The translations under genes and the position numbers were made by a program. A model generated the notes under the pieces. That model was not told where the DNA came from. It saw only the letters and a program-made list of their open reading frames with translations, and did no database searches. This document shows, piece after piece, positions 16,625-25,660 of a stretch of DNA of 64,000 bases. The stretch is from Anaerolineae bacterium (GTDB lineage: Bacteria; Chloroflexota; Anaerolineae; Aggregatilineales; Phototrophicaceae), in the NCBI GenBank assembly GCA_017303635.1, contig JAFLCG010000019.1, positions 1 through 64,000 of the forward strand. Reading direction: 5' to 3'. How positions within the stretch are numbered: the first letter of the stretch is position 1; every line of letters begins with the position of its first letter.

Positions 16625-17611
16625 TTAAATGTCAATATTGACGATTTTCTGGATAGCGGCCATACCCATACCGATGAGCGCAAGGCCAATTCCCAGCATA
16701 GGCCAGCCACAGGTTCGGCTTTCAAACATCGGTCCCATAAAACCAGGCTGTACCGTATTGAGAAACAGCGCTACCAGAATAGGGAGCAAACTGATGAGAT
16801 AGCCCGTATAACGACCCTGAGAGGTCAATACACGAATCTCCCCTTTGAGCTTGACACGTTCACGAATGGTATGGCTGATGATGTCAAGAATTTCTGCCAG
16901 ATTACCACCGACTTCGCGCTGAACATTGACCGCTGTGACTACCAGATCAAGGTCATCACTTTCAACCCGGGCCAGCAAATGTTCCAGAGCATCTTCCAGG
17001 TCAATACCAAGCTGCACTTCCTGGACCACACGCTTGAATTCCATACCCGTCGGGTTAGGCGCATCCCGGGAAATCGCTTCCATCGCCTGGAGTACGCTAA
17101 AACCAGAGCGAAGTGCGTTGACCCATAAACCAAGCGTATCCGGGAGTTGTTCTTCAAATTTGACCAGGCGGCCGCTGGTCTGACGTGAGACATAAATACG
17201 GGGTGCAAACAGGCCCACAAAGCCCGCTACGATCGACATGATGAGGTCGCCACGAAAAAGCACAAAATAGGCTACCGAGAAGAAGCCAGCCATCGCTACG
17301 ACATGGGCAGCCGCAAATTCAGCGACCGTCAGTTTAATGTCAGCACGGGCAAGTTGCAGTCGCCATTTCTGGGCAAATGGCCTTTTAGAAATCGCTTTGT
17401 CGATAGCGTCGAGGGCACGCTTTTCTTCTTTGCTTGCTTTGGTATCAGCCTCATCCTCAATTTCAAGAAAAGACTCAAAGCCCTGCTCATAGCGCCCCAG
17501 GCGTTCTTCAACCAGATCGCGCTCTGAGCGCATACTGATCACGCCGACGACAATGACTACTGCCGCTACAATGCCCAGCACAATTACGATAACAAGAGGT
17601 GTAATGACCAT
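16625..17611 (-). CDS. tadB: Tad pilus inner-membrane platform protein TadB
   Basis: A 328-residue F-domain protein paired with TadC. TM segments lie at 4-27 and 100-145, and two at the C-terminus. The F domain shows LPDTLGLWVNALRSGFSVLQAME and RVQ/NVQREVGGNLAEILD, the TadB signature. It sits between cpaF and tadC, the usual order for tight-adherence and archaellum-like motors. A 110-bp gap containing a weak 7-bp hairpin separates it from cpaF. Confidence 0.9.
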   Translation of the reverse strand: MVITPLVIVIVLGIVAAVVIVVGVISMRSERDLVEERLGRYEQGFESFLEIEDEADTKASKEEKRALDAIDKAISKRPFAQKWRLQLARADIKLTVAEFAAAHVVAMAGFFSVAYFVLFRGDLIMSIVAGFVGLFAPRIYVSRQTSGRLVKFEEQLPDTLGLWVNALRSGFSVLQAMEAISRDAPNPTGMEFKRVVQEVQLGIDLEDALEHLLARVESDDLDLVVTAVNVQREVGGNLAEILDIISHTIRERVKLKGEIRVLTSQGRYTGYLISLLPILVALFLNTVQPGFMGPMFESRTCGWPMLGIGLALIGMGMAAIQKIVNIDI

Positions 17612-17721
17612 TGCCCTACTCCTGCGGATTACATTTACCGGGCGGGGATTCCGCTAATCCGATTCTATGAGCACAGCGAGGGAGGAGTCAAGCAACCCAC
17701 CCTCGCCGTTCATATCTGGAA

Positions 17722-19179
17722 CTAATAATTGCGACCGATGCCAAACACGGCTGGCGGCAGGTGAATACCAGCCGATTCGATACGGTCAATAAACTTGGGC
17801 CGTAAACCAGTCGGTCGTATCCGTCCGATAATCTTGCCACCTTCAATACCGGTTTGCTCGAACTCGAAGATGTCAGACATGGTGATGACATCGCCTTCCA
17901 TGCCCTGCACTTCAGTGATTTTCTCAATCTTACGTGCGCCATCCCGCAAACGGTTTTGTTGGCAGATCATATCGACCGCACTGGCAATTTGCTCACGAAT
18001 AGCACGTACAGGCAGATCCATACCGGACATCAGACACATAACTTCCAGACGAGACAGCGCGTCACGAGGTGTATTCGCGTGGAGAGTCGTCAACGAACCA
18101 TCATGTCCCGTGTTCATCGCCTGGAGCATATCGAGCGCTTCACCCGACCGGCATTCCCCGACTACGATCCGGTCAGGGCGCATACGCAAACAGTTTACGA
18201 CCAGATCCTGAATAGTGATCGCGCCTTTGCCTTCGATATTAGCTGGGCGGGATTCCAGCGTGACTACATGTTCCTGACGAAGTTGAAGTTCAGCCGCATT
18301 TTCGACGGTCACAATACGTTCATTGTTAGGGATGAAACCAGAAAGAACGTTCAGAAGCGTCGTTTTGCCAGAACCGGTACCCCCGGCCACCACGATATTC
18401 AATCGTGCGATAATACAAGCTCGCAGAAATTCCGAGATTTCCTTGCTCATAGAGCCAAACCGAATCAGGTCTTCGACCGTCAGTGGTTTTTTGGAAAATT
18501 TACGGATCGTGATGGTTGGACCACACAACGCAATCGGTCGAATGACAGCATTCACACGGGAACCATCCGGCAAGCGCGCATCAACTAGCGGTGAGCTTTC
18601 ATCAACGCGACGACCCAGCGGCGCAACAATCCGGTCGAGAATACGCATCACATGTTCATCGTTCTCGAAAGCAACCGGAGCCCGGGTAATCATACCCTTC
18701 TGTTCGATAAAGATGTTGCGTGGGCCGTTCACCATAATTTCTGTGATACTGTCATCGGAAAGGAGAATTTCCAATGGCCCAAAGCCCAGAATTTCAGCGA
18801 CAATTGCCTCAAACAAATTGTGGCGTTCACCGCGTGAAAGCACCATGCTTTCATCCGCAAGGATGGCGTTAAAAAGCTCTTCGATGTGGCTCCGAACTTC
18901 ATTCTTGCGGGATACATCCATGGATTGATGGTCGAGTTCAGAAAGCAACTTATTCTGAACTCGGGTCTTCAAATCCAGGTAGCTATTGTTCTTCATACCG
19001 GGGCGCTGCTGTTCAGCCAGTGCTGCCCGGCGCTGCCGCATCGCTGCTAGTTTTGATTCTTCGCTCCCGGCGTCTTCGCCACCTGGAGGTGGTGCGCCTC
19101 CCGGCGGAGGATTCCGATTGCCACCATCACCGCCCTGGGGCGGGCCACCTGATCCACCGATGCGTTTCAACAAAGACAT
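17722..19179 (-). CDS. cpaF: Tad pilus assembly ATPase CpaF/TadA
   Basis: A 485-residue hexameric secretion ATPase. The first 40 residues are Gly/Pro-rich and probably disordered. The conserved part has a Walker A GGTGSGKTTLL near residue 270, an Asp box and Walker B (RIVVGECRSGEALDM), and the His-box segment TGHDGSLTTLHANT, all typical of GspE/VirB11-like CpaF. It powers pilus extension through TadB/TadC. Motifs look intact. It lies 72 bp downstream of cpaE. Confidence 0.95.
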   Translation of the reverse strand: MSLLKRIGGSGGPPQGGDGGNRNPPPGGAPPPGGEDAGSEESKLAAMRQRRAALAEQQRPGMKNNSYLDLKTRVQNKLLSELDHQSMDVSRKNEVRSHIEELFNAILADESMVLSRGERHNLFEAIVAEILGFGPLEILLSDDSITEIMVNGPRNIFIEQKGMITRAPVAFENDEHVMRILDRIVAPLGRRVDESSPLVDARLPDGSRVNAVIRPIALCGPTITIRKFSKKPLTVEDLIRFGSMSKEISEFLRACIIARLNIVVAGGTGSGKTTLLNVLSGFIPNNERIVTVENAAELQLRQEHVVTLESRPANIEGKGAITIQDLVVNCLRMRPDRIVVGECRSGEALDMLQAMNTGHDGSLTTLHANTPRDALSRLEVMCLMSGMDLPVRAIREQIASAVDMICQQNRLRDGARKIEKITEVQGMEGDVITMSDIFEFEQTGIEGGKIIGRIRPTGLRPKFIDRIESAGIHLPPAVFGIGRNY

Positions 19180-19251
19180 GGTTCCATCCTCCGCTTGAAC
19201 ACTAAGCCGCGTTATCCGTCAGTCACCAGCCGTATAAGAGAGGTGATACGC

Positions 19252-20592
19252 TTATGCCTTGCCAAAGCGCAGATTGAGAGGCAAACGGGACTTCTTCTCT
19301 TCCGGCTTATCTTTATCCGCAGATTGGTCAACACTCTCCGGCATCAACGTCGCGTGCAATTGATCGGCTAACTGCATGAATTCCCGAACCGGTGATTTGC
19401 TCCGATCGCGCTGAGCCACAATCGGTACACCCTTGCTCATGGATTGCAACACCGTCACATCATCAGTTGGAATTGAAAGTGTGACCGGCAGTTTAAGAAA
19501 CTTTTCAATACGTTCCGTCGAAACCATGAACTTCTGGCTGTTCTTATCAGTCGGTACCCGGTTGAGAACCAGCATATTCCGCGACGCATCAAAACCCAGT
19601 TGATCGAACAGATCCAATACATATTTGGTGTTCTTGACGGAAGCCAGCGTGGGGAGCGAGACCAACACGATCTTCGCTGCAATTTCGAACAATGAGAGGA
19701 CAATATCATCCAGATGACGAGCGGTATCAACGACAATAAAGTCGTAGTTATTCGCAATTTTCTGAATGATCTGGGAAATAACCGCCGGGTTCTGAACGAT
19801 AGGATCAGCCATCTCGGGACGGGTCGGGCCAAGCAAGACCTTCAAGCCACTCTCATGACTGACAACGATCTTATCAAACAGATCAATGTCCAGGTCGCTC
19901 ACGGTATCGACCAAATCTAGCATACTGGTCTGAGCGGGCAAATTCAGATAGACGCCTACATCGCCAAATTGCACATCCGAGTCGACCAGCAAGACTCGAA
20001 CACCTTCCTTCATCAATCCTGATGCCAGATTAGTGGCAATCGTCGTGCTGCCAACTCCACCCTGCGGACTATAAACGACAATGATATGACCGGGGCGATC
20101 TTCAACACCTGTCATCGCCGCGACAGCCTTCTTCTGTTCGACTGCCCCGCCTTCTTTGATTTGAGTGAAGGTTTCCCGGTAGGTTTGATGTTGTTTATAA
20201 ACCGTTCGAATGGTGTTGTATAACTCATCCGGCATGACAGGTTTGCTGAGGAAATTACGCGCCCCGGCCAACATCGCCCGCCGTAAATAATCCTGGTCAT
20301 TTTGAACGGACATAATGATGACTGCCGCCGTCGGCACCGCCTGGTTTATAAGCGATGTCGCCTGGATGCCATCCATATCCGGCATATTGATGTCCATGAT
20401 GATGATGCTGGGCTTGAGCTGCTTGGCGGCCTCGACACCCTCTTTACCCGTCCCAACAGAACCGATCACTTTAAAATCCGGCTCAAAAGAGAGTAATTTA
20501 CGAATACTCTCCCGCGTTTCGGCGATGTCATCAACGAGCAATACGGTGATTTGTTCTACCTCACCGCTTGGATTTGCGCCTGCTTTTGCCAT
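19252..20592 (-). CDS. cpaE: CpaE/TadZ pilus localisation protein with intact receiver domain
   Basis: A 446-residue two-domain protein. Residues 15-135 are a response-regulator receiver with all key residues: D21/D22, phospho-acceptor D67, S95 and K117. Residues 168-415 are a ParA/MinD-like domain. Its deviant P-loop is PQGGVGSTT at 176-184, lacking both lysines of the MinD KGGxGKT motif. CpaE/TadZ proteins place the Tad machine in the cell. Many TadZ receivers are degenerate, so an apparently phosphorylatable one is notable. GGAG lies eight bases before the ATG. A 13-bp hairpin lies in the 176-bp gap to cpaB. Confidence 0.9.
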   Translation of the reverse strand: MAKAGANPSGEVEQITVLLVDDIAETRESIRKLLSFEPDFKVIGSVGTGKEGVEAAKQLKPSIIIMDINMPDMDGIQATSLINQAVPTAAVIIMSVQNDQDYLRRAMLAGARNFLSKPVMPDELYNTIRTVYKQHQTYRETFTQIKEGGAVEQKKAVAAMTGVEDRPGHIIVVYSPQGGVGSTTIATNLASGLMKEGVRVLLVDSDVQFGDVGVYLNLPAQTSMLDLVDTVSDLDIDLFDKIVVSHESGLKVLLGPTRPEMADPIVQNPAVISQIIQKIANNYDFIVVDTARHLDDIVLSLFEIAAKIVLVSLPTLASVKNTKYVLDLFDQLGFDASRNMLVLNRVPTDKNSQKFMVSTERIEKFLKLPVTLSIPTDDVTVLQSMSKGVPIVAQRDRSKSPVREFMQLADQLHATLMPESVDQSADKDKPEEKKSRLPLNLRFGKA

Positions 20593-20685
20593 TCCGTTAC
20601 TCCGCCCTACTCTATGACTTCAAGACCACATCTCATCCAGATGGACGATAGTTTCAGTACCATTACAGGAGTGATTTCTCTGACT

Positions 20686-20717
20686 CATCAGGGATAGAAC
20701 AATGTCTATCCCTGATG
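20686..20717 (-). other. 13-bp perfect stem-loop between cpaB and cpaE
   Basis: CATCAGGGATAGA (20686-20698) is exactly complementary to 20705-20717, with a 6-base loop. It lies 51 bp after the cpaB stop within the tad operon. No U-run follows, so it looks more like an mRNA stability or partial attenuation element than a strong terminator. It could set a different dose of CpaB relative to the cytoplasmic components. Confidence 0.6.
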
Positions 20718-20768
20718 ACAACACACATTATGTCAGTTGCCTGTTTACACACTGCCAGCCATCGCGCC

Positions 20769-21944
20769 CTACGGAGAAGTAGTGCTGCTGCCAGAGTTCA
20801 ACTGGATTTCGTCACCCGCCAACAGTCGTCGGATACTACGGATCGCCGGTTCAATGGTGTAATCGCGGCGAGCCGGAACGCTGATTGCATAGGTGCTCAT
20901 CACATAGTCGAGCGTGACCGGCTCGGTGAACTGCTCCGCCACGTTTGTCACAGACCGTAATGCCAGCGAGAGCGGCAGCTTGGCTTCAATGGCCCAGGTG
21001 AGCATCACAGCTTCCTGCGGGCTGACACCCAGGGTCACAATATCCGGGGGTGGCACTGCAGTCGGCGGCGGCGGCGGCGTACCGCCCGAACCAGTATCCT
21101 CCTCTTCAGCCGGAACCGGAGTCGGGGTCGGCGGTTCACCAACCAGGTTACCATCCAGCGGGAAATCACCTACATGGACGATAATGGCATTCTGGATGGT
21201 GCGCTGGGTCACCAGGCGCGGACGTTGATTTTCTGAAGGAATAACCACACCTTGTCCCAGTGTCGTCACTTCCGGACGACCAGGGATTGGCGAGGTGAAC
21301 GTGAACATCCCGGTTTCAGGCTCAGTACTGAGCAGTGAAATAGAGTTCGGGGAAATGGTTTGGAAGATTTCATCCACATCAACAAACAACATTGACAGGA
21401 TAACATCGACACGATCACCCGGTTGGACGGCATAACCGACACTGGTGATCCGATCCACCGGGATCGTCACAGCAACTCGGTCGCTCGGTAACAAAGCGGC
21501 TGCATCTGAACCAACGGCTCCCAGTTGCAGGAGATCATCTACCAGATAAGTCGAAAGCAGCGGTTGTTCACGGAAGATTTCGACACGGGCAACTTTACCC
21601 AGCACCTGCTCAAGACCACTTTCCGTTTCGAGTAAGGCGTTAAACGGCAGCGCCGATTCAGGCCACTCAAAATAGCCAACGACGCCCTGATTGTTCAGTT
21701 CGTCAATGGTATCCGGGAAGCGATACCCGCGCGGAATGTTCTGCAAAACCTTTACAACCCGCACAAACGGGATCGGAGTCGCCGTCGGTTCCTGCGGCAC
21801 ATTCACATTGACAACGCTAGTTGCGTTTGGATCTGTCGTCGCAGGCGTGCCACCGAAGGGATTCCCCTGGAAAATAAAAACTGCAGCCAGTACCAGGACC
21901 AATAGTAAGATTAGTCCAACAAGAATGAGCAGGCGACCACGCAT
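20769..21944 (-). CDS. cpaB: Tad pilus protein CpaB/RcpC with SAF domain
   Basis: A 391-residue membrane-anchored protein. An N-terminal helix (about 5-27) is followed by a SAF/CpaB domain (VLQNIPRGYRFPDTIDEL ... FREQPLLSTYLVDDL ... RVAVTIPVDRITSVGYAVQPGDRVDVIL). A Pro/Thr-rich insert PTPTPVPAEEE near residue 270 comes before the final domain. In diderms CpaB works with the secretin CpaC; none is in view, consistent with a monoderm envelope. GGAGG stands six bases upstream of the ATG. It is the first tad gene behind its own promoter. Confidence 0.85.
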   Translation of the reverse strand: MRGRLLILVGLILLLVLVLAAVFIFQGNPFGGTPATTDPNATSVVNVNVPQEPTATPIPFVRVVKVLQNIPRGYRFPDTIDELNNQGVVGYFEWPESALPFNALLETESGLEQVLGKVARVEIFREQPLLSTYLVDDLLQLGAVGSDAAALLPSDRVAVTIPVDRITSVGYAVQPGDRVDVILSMLFVDVDEIFQTISPNSISLLSTEPETGMFTFTSPIPGRPEVTTLGQGVVIPSENQRPRLVTQRTIQNAIIVHVGDFPLDGNLVGEPPTPTPVPAEEEDTGSGGTPPPPPTAVPPPDIVTLGVSPQEAVMLTWAIEAKLPLSLALRSVTNVAEQFTEPVTLDYVMSTYAISVPARRDYTIEPAIRSIRRLLAGDEIQLNSGSSTTSP

Positions 21945-22049
21945 GAAATCCTCCGATGGGTTGTCAGGTTCCGCACCTGTGTGTAAGAGCTACCCCGTTA
22001 CATGCCGAGCAGGTGGGCGGCCAGCCAAACAATTCATTGACATGTTTTT

Positions 22050-22077
22050 AGTGTAGCCGAATGAGGCTACCTGTCAA
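22050..22077 (-). promoter_or_regulatory. Promoter of the tad operon with an inverted repeat in the spacer
   Basis: On the minus strand TTGACA (22072-22077) and TACACT (22050-22055) are separated by 16 bp, a good sigma-70-type match about 106 bp upstream of cpaB. The inverted repeat GTAGCC / GGCTAC (22053-22058 and 22065-22070, 6-base centre) lies in the spacer and overlaps the -10. That is where a repressor would block RNA polymerase. Function is inferred. Confidence 0.55.
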
Positions 22078-22113
22078 ATGAAGCCTTTGTCCTGTTTCCT
22101 CTAGCAGACCGAC

Positions 22114-23193
22114 TTAATCACGAGTAGGCAGTTCCATGGAGACATGTGTGCCATCCGTTTCACTACTCGTTACCTGCAAACTGCCACCCACCAATTCATA
22201 GCGTTCTTTGAGTGTGAGCGTACTCTGAGCGCGAGCATCAAGGTGACTGGGATCTTCTTCAAGGATCGAGTTAGCGTCGAAACCGCGACCATTATCTTCC
22301 ACTTCGATTTTGACGCGGTCTGGGGAAATATCCAGGCTGATGAGAATCTGAGTTGCCTGACCATAATCCCGGGCATTCGCCATGAGTTCTTGAATGCCAC
22401 GGAAAACCATGACTTCCCGATGAGACTCCAGACGCATTTCTTCACCCAGGAGTTCGAGCCGGGTTTCAATGTCATTCTTATCCTTGAATGCTTCCACGTA
22501 CCGGCGCACGGTGGGTACAACCCCCAGGTCATCCAGCATCATTGGACGCAGATCAAAAATGAAGTCACGCACCTTCTGGAATGTCACACTGGCAGTGGAC
22601 TTAAGGTTATCCAGTTCTTCTGCCGCACGGGCTGGATCGCGGTCAAAAAGCCGCTGACAAATCTCAGTTTGGAGGATGAAGTTCGTCAGTGACTGCGCTG
22701 GCCCGTCATGCATCAGCCGCGCCAAGCGCATCTTTTCTTCTTCCTGAGACTGCACGATACGCACAATGCTGATCGGCACTGCCGGTCGCGCTGCGCCACC
22801 GGAACCGCCTCCGACGATGTCGTTGATCGCCGCAAAGCTGTCCACACCTTGCAAACCGTTAAGAACTTTACTGAGCAGCACCTGCTGCTGTTCAAGCATC
22901 TCACGGTTCGCCTGGAACTTCTCCAATTGACCCCGCATGGTGGTCAAGCGGAAACGGGCATCAATGGCTTCATCATACTTATTCTTGATATCCTGCCGCG
23001 GAACCGTTTCTAGATTATCTTGAATGGTACGAAGTTCCGTCGCAATATCCGCATTACGAGTTTGTTCGCGATCAACCAGCAGTTGAGTTTGTTCAATCTG
23101 TGCCTTGATCTCGAACAACTTATCCTTGATCTGCTTCATCTCTTGCTGGATGATGCTATTCAAGTCATCTTTGGGGGTATCAAAATCCATCAT
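22114..23193 (-). CDS. DegS/LiaS-like sensor histidine kinase, cytoplasmic
   Basis: A 359-residue kinase without TM segments. The first 120 residues are a long coiled coil (QQEMKQIKDKLFEIKAQIEQ ...) as in DegS. The dimerisation domain carries the phospho-acceptor His in ARLMHDGPAQSLTN, a HisKA_3 motif. The HATPase_c domain has ELMANARDYG (N box) and VEDNGRGFD (G1). It should phosphorylate the NarL-like regulator encoded eight bases upstream. The pair precedes the tad operon in the same direction and is a candidate regulator of it. It could also be the kinase for the CpaE receiver. Confidence 0.88.
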   Translation of the reverse strand: MMDFDTPKDDLNSIIQQEMKQIKDKLFEIKAQIEQTQLLVDREQTRNADIATELRTIQDNLETVPRQDIKNKYDEAIDARFRLTTMRGQLEKFQANREMLEQQQVLLSKVLNGLQGVDSFAAINDIVGGGSGGAARPAVPISIVRIVQSQEEEKMRLARLMHDGPAQSLTNFILQTEICQRLFDRDPARAAEELDNLKSTASVTFQKVRDFIFDLRPMMLDDLGVVPTVRRYVEAFKDKNDIETRLELLGEEMRLESHREVMVFRGIQELMANARDYGQATQILISLDISPDRVKIEVEDNGRGFDANSILEEDPSHLDARAQSTLTLKERYELVGGSLQVTSSETDGTHVSMELPTRD

Positions 23194-23201
23194 GGCAGGT
23201 A

Positions 23202-23918
23202 TTACTCACCTTTAATTGAGGGCGTACTGCTATCCTTGATGCGGACCCAACCACGCCGCAGGGCGTTGACCGCTGCCTGGGTTCGATCTTCGACATTCAG
23301 CTTCTTCAGGATAGAAGTCATGTGATTCTTGACGGTCTGCTGGCTAATTTGTAGCTTGGCGGCAATTTCTTTATTGCTCAACCCATTGGTGACCATCTCC
23401 AGAATTTCCATCTCGCGCGGACTAAGCGGGACGAAATGTTCTTCCGAGTCGATGATGTAAGGGCCACTCATGCTCTCAACGCTGGATTGCATCCATTGAT
23501 CAAGTGACCGCACATCCATGCGCTCACCATTGACCACATACTTCCCATCAGCCACATCCCGAATGATATTGATCAGCTCATCTGGCTGTACATCTTTCGG
23601 GCAGTAAGCAGCAGCTCCGGCACGCATCGCGTGGAGCACTTGTTCCTTATCATGGTACGCCGTCAGGATGACAAAGACGGACGGCGTGCGTTCCGTCTTG
23701 AGCTGGCGCATCACCTGCATACCGTTCATACCAGGAAGATTAATGTCCAGTACGACGACATCTGGTGTTAACTCACGGACAGCCCGCAGCGCACTTTCTC
23801 CATCCTCTCTGGAACCGAGGACGTGAATATCGTCTTCTAACATCAGGGCTTGTTGCAGACCTTCGCGGAATAGCGGATGGTCATCTACAACCAATACTGA
23901 AATGCGCTCATCAATCAT
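23202..23918 (-). CDS. NarL/FixJ-family response regulator
   Basis: A 238-residue DNA-binding regulator. The receiver domain (about 5-125) has the acceptor Asp in VVVLDINLPGMNG and Lys in AYCPKDV. The C-terminal LuxR-type helix-turn-helix (about 170-235) is LSPREMEILEMVTNGLSNKE ... TVKNHMTSILKKL. It forms a two-component pair with the DegS-like kinase just downstream. The genes lie 176 bp after a predicted promoter region and ahead of the tad genes. Confidence 0.92.
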   Translation of the reverse strand: MIDERISVLVVDDHPLFREGLQQALMLEDDIHVLGSREDGESALRAVRELTPDVVVLDINLPGMNGMQVMRQLKTERTPSVFVILTAYHDKEQVLHAMRAGAAAYCPKDVQPDELINIIRDVADGKYVVNGERMDVRSLDQWMQSSVESMSGPYIIDSEEHFVPLSPREMEILEMVTNGLSNKEIAAKLQISQQTVKNHMTSILKKLNVEDRTQAAVNALRRGWVRIKDSSTPSIKGE

Positions 23919-24004
23919 CCGCCCGCCTCGCTGAAATGACCCGTTTGAAATTACTGTGACTGAATATCAGGAAATGAATACCGCAAGAAATCTTCACATC
24001 AGGC

Positions 24005-24034
24005 AGTATACATCTAAAATGAGAGAAGGGGCAA
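24005..24034 (-). promoter_or_regulatory. Predicted promoter of the two-component system genes
   Basis: Minus-strand TTGCCC (24029-24034) and TATACT (24005-24010) are 18 bp apart, about 87 bp upstream of the response-regulator start. The -10 is good and the -35 fair. The 233-bp region is divergent with pgeF; I found no convincing plus-strand promoter in it. Confidence 0.4.
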
Positions 24035-24151
24035 GCAATCATTAATGCGGGCGCTCAAGTTTGAAAAGTCTATCCATTGCGTAATGAAATTCGCTGGAAC
24101 CTGTGACATACTCGTTTAACTTCGTCCTAAACTGATTGAGGGAGTCTATCT

Positions 24152-24931
24152 GTGCGCCGGGTAGAGCAAGATAACCTGGTTTACTATGAATTTGCCATGT
24201 GGCCGGGCATCAAACATGGCGTCTTCACCCGCCTTGGGGGCGTCAGCCCTGCACCTTGGGCATCACTCAATATGGGCGGCAATGTAGGGGACTCCATCGA
24301 GAATGTGCGTCAGAATCACGAGTTGATGTTTGAGGCTCTCCAATTAAACGCTAGCAAAGGCTGTACCGTCTGGCAGGTTCATAGCGCGGACGTAGTCATT
24401 GCCAATGCCCCTCGCCCTAACCGCCGTTGGTTAGCACAGGCAGATGGCATTCTGACTGACCGCCTTGATCTACCTTTGACCATGCGTTTTGCAGATTGCA
24501 CCCCGATTTTCTTGTTAGACCCAGTACGCGGTGTCATTGGCCTGGCTCATGCAGGTTGGCGCGGGACGGTACAGGGAGTTGCGGCTCAAACCGTTCGCAC
24601 GATGGGATCCGCCTTTGGCTGTCGCCCGCAGGATATTCAGGCAGGCATCGGCCCGTCCATCGGACAGGATCGTTACCAGGTTGGCCTGGAAGTAACCAAA
24701 GCCATTCACAAGTACTTTGGCCTAACCACGGGCTTGATCCGTACCGATCCAACTGATGGCACCTTCTACCTCGATCTCTGGGCAGCCAATCAGCTTGATC
24801 TCCAACAAGCTGGTGTAGACCAGATTGAGATCGCAGGCCTGTGCACTGCCGCAAATACCCATGAATTTTTCTCCCATCGAGCCGAATCTGGCCGAACCGG
24901 ACGCTTTGGTGCTGTGTTATCACTATCATGA
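24152..24931 (+). CDS. pgeF: Peptidoglycan editing factor PgeF (multicopper-oxidase-like 'laccase domain' protein)
   Basis: A 259-residue YfiH/YlmD-family enzyme. E. coli PgeF removes misplaced L-Ser from peptidoglycan precursors. Zinc-binding signatures are present: TVWQVHSADVV, MRFADCTPIFLLDP, GLAHAGWRGTVQGV and a C-terminal FFSHRAESGRTGRFG. The start is GTG, with TGAGGGAG eight bases upstream. It overlaps yggS by four bases, the common ylmD-ylmE pairing near cell-division genes in Gram-positive-type bacteria. No ftsZ or sepF is present here. Confidence 0.9.
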   Translation: MRRVEQDNLVYYEFAMWPGIKHGVFTRLGGVSPAPWASLNMGGNVGDSIENVRQNHELMFEALQLNASKGCTVWQVHSADVVIANAPRPNRRWLAQADGILTDRLDLPLTMRFADCTPIFLLDPVRGVIGLAHAGWRGTVQGVAAQTVRTMGSAFGCRPQDIQAGIGPSIGQDRYQVGLEVTKAIHKYFGLTTGLIRTDPTDGTFYLDLWAANQLDLQQAGVDQIEIAGLCTAANTHEFFSHRAESGRTGRFGAVLSLS

Positions 24932-25650
24932 TTTCAGAAAACATCGCTCAGGTTCAAAAGAATATTGAACAGGCTTGCGAACGGGCCGGGCGCAATCCGA
25001 ATACGGTCACGTTGATTGCCGTGAGCAAAACCCATTCACCAGAAGCAGTATTGGAAGCCATCGCCGCCGGAGCGCAACATTTCGGTGAAAACCGCGTAGA
25101 AGAAGCCAGTATAAAAATCCCGGCAGTGACGAGCCAGATATCAACACCTGTTACCTGGCACATGATCGGGCATATCCAAAGTCGGAAAGCGCGGGATGTC
25201 GTTCCACTGTTTTCCGTTATACAGTCGGTCGACAGTCTGAAATTGGCGAACAAACTCAGCAGCAGCGCCGTCGAACAAAATCGGCAGCTAGGAATTCTGC
25301 TGGAAGTCAACATCTCCGGTGAAGAAAGCAAAGATGGGGTTCAGGCTTTCGGTTGGCGCAACAATGCAGCGCGCTTTCAGGAGCTAGTGAATGTCATCCA
25401 CCAGATTATGGATTTACCCGCTCTGCACCTTCGCGGATTGATGACGATGGCACCCATTGTCGAGACGATGGAACAAACTAGGCCCATCTTCGCAGACTTG
25501 GCAGCCTTGCAGGATGCCCTTCAGCAGAGCTTAGGAATAGCCTTGCCTGAACTGAGTATGGGCATGACCGATGATTATCCGGTCGCGGTCGAGGAAGGTG
25601 CAACCATGGTCCGGGTCGGACGAGCTATTTTTGGTAATCGAGTAAAGTGA
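24928..25650 (+). CDS. yggS: YggS-family pyridoxal-phosphate homeostasis protein
   Basis: A 240-residue single-domain alanine-racemase-like fold protein that binds PLP and buffers its level; it has no known racemase activity. The PLP lysine is in LIAVSKTHSPEAV near residue 35. Family blocks HFGENRVEEA, WHMIGHIQSRKARDV, LLEVNISGEESKDG and LSMGMTDDYPVAVEEGATMVRVGRAIFG are all present. It overlaps pgeF by ATGA, and yggT follows ten bases after the stop. Confidence 0.93.
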   Translation: MISENIAQVQKNIEQACERAGRNPNTVTLIAVSKTHSPEAVLEAIAAGAQHFGENRVEEASIKIPAVTSQISTPVTWHMIGHIQSRKARDVVPLFSVIQSVDSLKLANKLSSSAVEQNRQLGILLEVNISGEESKDGVQAFGWRNNAARFQELVNVIHQIMDLPALHLRGLMTMAPIVETMEQTRPIFADLAALQDALQQSLGIALPELSMGMTDDYPVAVEEGATMVRVGRAIFGNRVK

Positions 25651-25660
25651 GGTCTATACT

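Noticed and set aside
17676..17706. 7-bp stem between cpaF and tadB as a terminator
   Set aside because: A 17-base loop and no U-run make it too weak to call.
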